A program made the position numbers and the translations under genes. This document shows positions 59,777 to 64,000 of a stretch of 64,000 nucleotides of DNA, piece by piece. Source of the DNA: Saprospirales bacterium. GTDB lineage: Bacteria > Bacteroidota > Bacteroidia > Chitinophagales > Saprospiraceae. The notes under the pieces were generated by a model. The model searched no databases. It was not told where the DNA came from and saw only the letters and a list, made by a program, of their open reading frames with translations. The DNA is taken from the NCBI GenBank assembly GCA_007693915.1, contig RECS01000100.1, positions 1-64,000 on the forward strand, given 5' to 3'. How positions within the stretch are numbered: the first letter of the stretch is position 1; every line of letters begins with the position of its first letter.

Positions 59777-59784
59777 CAAAAGTA
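59777..59784 (-). promoter_or_regulatory. Putative -7 element (TACTTTTG) for the amidinohydrolase gene
   Basis: caaaagta on the + strand, mirrored by a second TACTTTTG on the + strand at 59819-59826. Confidence 0.45.
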
Positions 59785-59818
59785 GTTTATTTAATCGAAA
59801 AAACTGTCTGAAAATCCT

Positions 59819-59826
59819 TACTTTTG
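59819..59826 (+). promoter_or_regulatory. Putative -7 element (TACTTTTG) for the SUI1-like gene
   Basis: TAnnTTTG 28 nt before the ATG at 59854. Confidence 0.45.
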
Positions 59827-59853
59827 TATCTACCTAGATAACAACTAAAGATC

Positions 59854-60225
59854 ATGCCTAAAAAAAATAAAGAGAGAAATACTGAACGAACTTTAGCATA
59901 TACTACTAATCCTGCCGGATTCAATCCTTTCGAGGGTTTATTTTCGGATGGAGAAAATAAACAGAATGGAGCAGCTGATAAATCAGCTCCCATCCGGATC
60001 CATTTGGAAAAAAAAGGCAGAGGTGGGAAAACAGTTTCTATTATTAAGGGGATTAAAGGTTCAGAAACAGAAATTGAAGACCTTCTCAGATCAATAAAAA
60101 ACCATTGCGGCACAGGAGGATCATTTAAAGCAGAGCAACTCATTATTCAAGGTGATCAGCGAGAAAAAATTCTTGATTACCTAAAAAAGCTAGGGTATCA
60201 TAATGTTAAAAAAAGTGGAGGGTAG
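59854..60225 (+). CDS. SUI1/eIF1-like (YciH) translation initiation factor family protein
   Basis: PIRIHLEKKGRGGKTVSIIKGIKGSETEIEDLLRSIKNHCGTGGSFKAEQLIIQGDQREKILDYLKKLGYHNVKKSGG. Confidence 0.93.
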   Translation: MPKKNKERNTERTLAYTTNPAGFNPFEGLFSDGENKQNGAADKSAPIRIHLEKKGRGGKTVSIIKGIKGSETEIEDLLRSIKNHCGTGGSFKAEQLIIQGDQREKILDYLKKLGYHNVKKSGG

Positions 60226-60524
60226 TTTAAAGGACATCAGAAGTTATTATACTTTTTCTAAGATAGTTAAATCTGGGAGGTATAGAAGATATTCAGGATA
60301 ATTGAGGAAGTCTCATTTTTTCTCTTTACTTTTTTCACATCCCAATAGCTTACCAACCTGACTTATGTTTAACCTTTTTTCTTCAAACAAGATCAAAACT
60401 TAAACAAAATCATTTTGTATAAAGTTAACTTAATTAAACGTATATTGCAAGCTCGAAATTTAACTGGTCAATAGCTTTTTAGATCAAGACTAGTATACGT
60501 TGTGCATTTACCTAAATTGAAAGA

Positions 60525-62003
60525 ATGAAAAGGAAAATTGCAGTTATAGGAAGCGGTTTTTCAGGTCTTGTTGCAGCGGCAGATATGGCTAAAACAGGGC
60601 ATGAAGTAATACTTCTTGAAAAAAATGATGGTCCAGGTGGTCGATCCCGCAAATTCGAGGTAGATGGGTTTACTTTTGATATGGGTCCAAGTTGGTATTG
60701 GATGCCGGAGGTTTTTGAACAGACTTTTAACCATTTTGGCTACAAGACTTCTGACTTCTATGAGTTGAAGCGATTAGATCCCTCCTACTCCGTATTTTTT
60801 AAAGAAAGAAAATTTGATGTGCCTGCCGACCCTGAGGAACTCAAAAAAAAGTTTGAAGCAATTGAAAAAGGAAGCGGGGAGAAGCTGCAAAAGTTTCTAG
60901 ATGAGGCTGCTTACAAGTACAAGGTTGGAATGGAAGAATTTGTTTGGAAACCTTCACACGGTCTATCCGAATTTATGGACATAAGGATTTTTTCCAGCTT
61001 ATTTAAGCTCGATATGCTAACTTCACTTTCCTCGGTAGTCAGAAAGCAATTCAAACACCAATACATACGAGATATCCTTGAATTTCCAGTCCTTTTTTTA
61101 GGCGCAACCCCATGGAAAATCCCCGCACTTTATAGTCTAATGAATCACGCTGACCTGAGCTTAGGCACTTGGTATCCAATGGGTGGAATGCATGAAGTCA
61201 TTAAAGGTTTGGTGAAAACAAATGAAAATCTTGGTGTAAAGATAGTTTACAATTCAGCAGTAAAAGCTGTTAAAACTCAAAACCAACATATCACTAAACT
61301 AATTACAGATCAAGAGGAATTTGATGTGGACTTTGTTATCAATTCCGCAGATTACTATCATTTTGAACAGCACGTATTAGATAAAAAAGATCGCGCTTAT
61401 GATGAAAAATATTGGGCCAAAAGGACTATGGCTCCAAGCAGCCTCCTATTTTATTTAGGACTTAACCAAAAATTAAAAAACATACCCCACCATTCGCTTT
61501 TCTTCGATGAAGATTTCAAAAAACACGCCATTGAGATTTATGAAAAACCGGGATGGCCGGAAAGGCCACTTTTTTACCTTTGTGCTCCATCTGTAACCGA
61601 TCCCTCAGTTGCTCCGGAAAATTGTGAAAATTTATTTTTACTAATGCCTTTGGCGCCCGGATTGAAAGATGATCCGGCAATGCACGAACATTACTTCGAC
61701 ATAATGATAAACAGAGCTGAAAGTAGGTTAGGGCAAAAAATCCGGGACAAAATAGTTTATAAGCGGTCCTTTTGTCTAGATGATTTTCAAAAAGACTATA
61801 ATGCGTATAAGGGTAATGCCTATGGCTTAGCAAATACATTAATGCAGACCGCGTTTCTTAAACCAAAAATGAAAAACAAAAAATTAAAAAATTTATTAAA
61901 TTGTGGACAGTTAACAGTCCCGGGACCGGGAATGCCACCTTCTCTGATTTCAGGAAGACTGGCATCAATTGAAGCGAATAAGATTTTGTCCAACAACAAA
62001 TAA
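60525..62003 (+). CDS. crtI: Phytoene desaturase
   Basis: IGSGFSGLVAAADMAKTGHEVILLEKNDGPGGRSRKFEVDGFTFDMGPSWYWMPEVF; C-terminal LLNCGQLTVPGPGMPPSLISG. Confidence 0.95.
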   Translation: MKRKIAVIGSGFSGLVAAADMAKTGHEVILLEKNDGPGGRSRKFEVDGFTFDMGPSWYWMPEVFEQTFNHFGYKTSDFYELKRLDPSYSVFFKERKFDVPADPEELKKKFEAIEKGSGEKLQKFLDEAAYKYKVGMEEFVWKPSHGLSEFMDIRIFSSLFKLDMLTSLSSVVRKQFKHQYIRDILEFPVLFLGATPWKIPALYSLMNHADLSLGTWYPMGGMHEVIKGLVKTNENLGVKIVYNSAVKAVKTQNQHITKLITDQEEFDVDFVINSADYYHFEQHVLDKKDRAYDEKYWAKRTMAPSSLLFYLGLNQKLKNIPHHSLFFDEDFKKHAIEIYEKPGWPERPLFYLCAPSVTDPSVAPENCENLFLLMPLAPGLKDDPAMHEHYFDIMINRAESRLGQKIRDKIVYKRSFCLDDFQKDYNAYKGNAYGLANTLMQTAFLKPKMKNKKLKNLLNCGQLTVPGPGMPPSLISGRLASIEANKILSNNK

Positions 62004-62010
62004 ATTCCTT

Positions 62011-62853
62011 ATGAATCACCTTCAACTCTATCACGATGTCTGCGAAGAGTGCAGTGCCCACATTACGAAACGGTACAGTACTTCTTTTTCGTTGGGAATA
62101 AGAATGTTAGATAAGTCTATTCGTAACCCCATTTATTCGATTTATGGCTTCGTACGCTTTGGAGATGAAATTGTTGATACATTTCACGACTACCCAAAGG
62201 CTGAGCTTTTTGAGGAATTTAGAAAAGATACATGGAAAGCAATAAGAATGGGTATTAGTCTTAACCCTGTCCTGCATTCATTTCAAATGGTGGTCAACCA
62301 ATTCAAAATTGAAGATGAACTAATAGAAGCTTTTTTGAGGAGTATGGAAGCTGATTTGCATCAAAGTGAACATGAACAACAAAGCTATGAAGAGTATATT
62401 TACGGATCTGCTGAGGTGGTAGGCTTAATGACTTTACGAGTATTCTGCAATGGAAATGATGCTGATTACAAACGATTAAAGCCATATGCTAAAAGTTTGG
62501 GCGCTGCTTTTCAAAAAGTGAATTTCTTACGCGATATAAAAAGTGATTTTCAGGAGAGAGGTCGGGTCTATTTCCCCGGTGTGGACTTTGAGAATTTCAC
62601 CAATACAGAAAAAGGTATAATTGAAGCAGATATTGAAAAAGATTTCAATCATGCTTATATTGGAATCAAACAATTACCTAAAAAGGCACAGTTTGGGGTT
62701 TATCTCGCGTACAAGTACTACAAAAACTTATTTGATAAAATCAAGAAAAGAGATGCAGGCCAAGTAATTAACAAGCGTATCCGAATCAATGATTTTAAAA
62801 AATTTGTTTTACTAATGAAATCAGCCATTCTTCTAAAATTGGGTGTATTTTAA
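62011..62853 (+). CDS. crtB: Phytoene synthase
   Basis: SFSLGIRML, YGFVRFGDEIVDTFHD, NFLRDIKSDFQERGRVYFP. Start at 62011, after the crtI stop. Confidence 0.93.
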   Translation: MNHLQLYHDVCEECSAHITKRYSTSFSLGIRMLDKSIRNPIYSIYGFVRFGDEIVDTFHDYPKAELFEEFRKDTWKAIRMGISLNPVLHSFQMVVNQFKIEDELIEAFLRSMEADLHQSEHEQQSYEEYIYGSAEVVGLMTLRVFCNGNDADYKRLKPYAKSLGAAFQKVNFLRDIKSDFQERGRVYFPGVDFENFTNTEKGIIEADIEKDFNHAYIGIKQLPKKAQFGVYLAYKYYKNLFDKIKKRDAGQVINKRIRINDFKKFVLLMKSAILLKLGVF

Positions 62854-63698
62854 TGTTTTCAGATACTACAAAAAATAGCGCTCTAAGGAGCCTGCTCCTG
62901 CTTTGGACATCATTTGGTTTGGTGACCTGGGTGTATCTTTTGCTTTTGGGCTTCTCTACTTTTGAATATAATTTTTCACCACCGGTATTCACACATTTTG
63001 ACTTTCTCGAAAATCAGTATCTGTATGCCTTGATACACCTGTTTGTCTTTTTGCCTGTTTTTTTATTGAGTTTTGACAAAAAAGTATACTATGCTTCGAG
63101 GTGGAAGTTCCTTTTTCCTGCTATTGTCCTAATTGCTATACCTTTTCTGATTTGGGATCACTTTTTTACCTCTGGCGGTATATGGGAGTTCAACGAAATT
63201 TACCTTTCCGGTTTTAGATTTTTTTCATTGCCCTGGGAAGAAATAATGTTTTTCGTTACCGTACCTTTCGCTTGTGTATTCATATATGATTGCATGAATG
63301 CATATTTCCCATCTAACCCTTTGGTGAAGTATGAGCGTACCATTACTTTCAGCTTACTAATCGCTTTATTTGTTTTCGGACTCATTCATTACAAGGAAAT
63401 GTATACCCTTACGTCTTGTCTGATTGCTATTCTTAGTGTTTTATGGATAAAAGGTAGGAGGGAGATAGCTTTTCTTGGCTGGTTTTACCGATCATTCTTA
63501 ATTGTGTTGATCCCATTTGTCCTGACTGATGGAATACTAACCGGCGGATTCACTAATGAACCCATTGTGCTCTACAATCAGGATCATTTTAGTGGATTGA
63601 GACTCGTTAGTATCCCTGTGGAGGATTTTATATACGGTTTCGCACTCTTACTTCAGGCAAATTATTTGTATGTTCTTTTTCAACGAAAAAAAGGTTGA
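62853..63698 (+). CDS. crtYcd: Lycopene cyclase, fused CrtYc-CrtYd-type membrane protein
   Basis: Two homologous halves with PxE(E/D) motifs (FFSLPWEEIMFF and LVSIPVEDFIYGF), about 7 TM, 1-nt stop/start overlap (TAATG) with crtB. Confidence 0.88.
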   Translation: MFSDTTKNSALRSLLLLWTSFGLVTWVYLLLLGFSTFEYNFSPPVFTHFDFLENQYLYALIHLFVFLPVFLLSFDKKVYYASRWKFLFPAIVLIAIPFLIWDHFFTSGGIWEFNEIYLSGFRFFSLPWEEIMFFVTVPFACVFIYDCMNAYFPSNPLVKYERTITFSLLIALFVFGLIHYKEMYTLTSCLIAILSVLWIKGRREIAFLGWFYRSFLIVLIPFVLTDGILTGGFTNEPIVLYNQDHFSGLRLVSIPVEDFIYGFALLLQANYLYVLFQRKKG

Positions 63699-64000
63699 TG
63701 GTAATGTTTATTACTATCCTTTCCTATTCAACTTAATGAAGTGGATTTACATAAAACAACAAATGCTGATCCGAGACTAATTACCTCACAGCCGTCCAAA
63801 ACAAATTTAAAAGACAAAAATAGGCTCTTAAAATAAAATATTTAAGCCAGAAAATTAGGTGTTTCAAAAAAGACCCCCTTTGTTTGGAAAAACCTGAGCA
63901 AAGGGTTCAGAGGAACAAGTTTTTTGTTGTTTCGATTTTAGATTCAGTTAAAGAACAACCCCCTGATCACCAGCATATAGATGTGTGAAGCATTAAGACT

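Overview
The window is a gene-dense, AT-rich chromosomal segment from a Bacteroidota bacterium, probably Saprospiria-like. This lineage call is inferred from type IX secretion (T9SS) C-terminal domains, TonB-dependent receptors, TAnnTTTG-type promoters and gene content. I saw no prophage, CRISPR array, rRNA or complete IS element. Most of the window is housekeeping: photolyase, SbtA-like transporter, Na/Pi cotransporter, SNF2 helicase, acyl-CoA ligase, acyl-CoA carboxylase, THUMP methyltransferase, ABC transporters, EngB, GDH, a CcmB/CcsA/CcmD-like cluster, MsrB, BipA/TypA, tRNA-Arg(TCG) and a crtI-crtB-crtYcd carotenoid operon. The most interesting signals are: (1) two adjacent M14 carboxypeptidase-like genes, one with the Zn site intact and one with every recognisable Zn/catalytic position replaced, both carrying EF-hand-like acidic loops; (2) tandem T9SS-secreted Omp28/thioredoxin-like paralogs with CPPC motifs; (3) a secreted protein joining a blue-copper-like domain, HYR-like modules, three ~204-aa repeats and a T9SS tail; (4) a composite A-B-C-A-B-C-A intergenic repeat block next to an IS3-type transposase remnant; (5) two MITE-like elements with terminal inverted repeats, one with a homologous end at position 1 of the window; (6) a TPP riboswitch upstream of a TonB-dependent receptor; (7) a 48-aa Cys-rich DUF5522-like ORF missing from the ORF track. 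I found no clear-cut new defence or biosynthetic system. The M14 pair and the repeat elements are the best leads.
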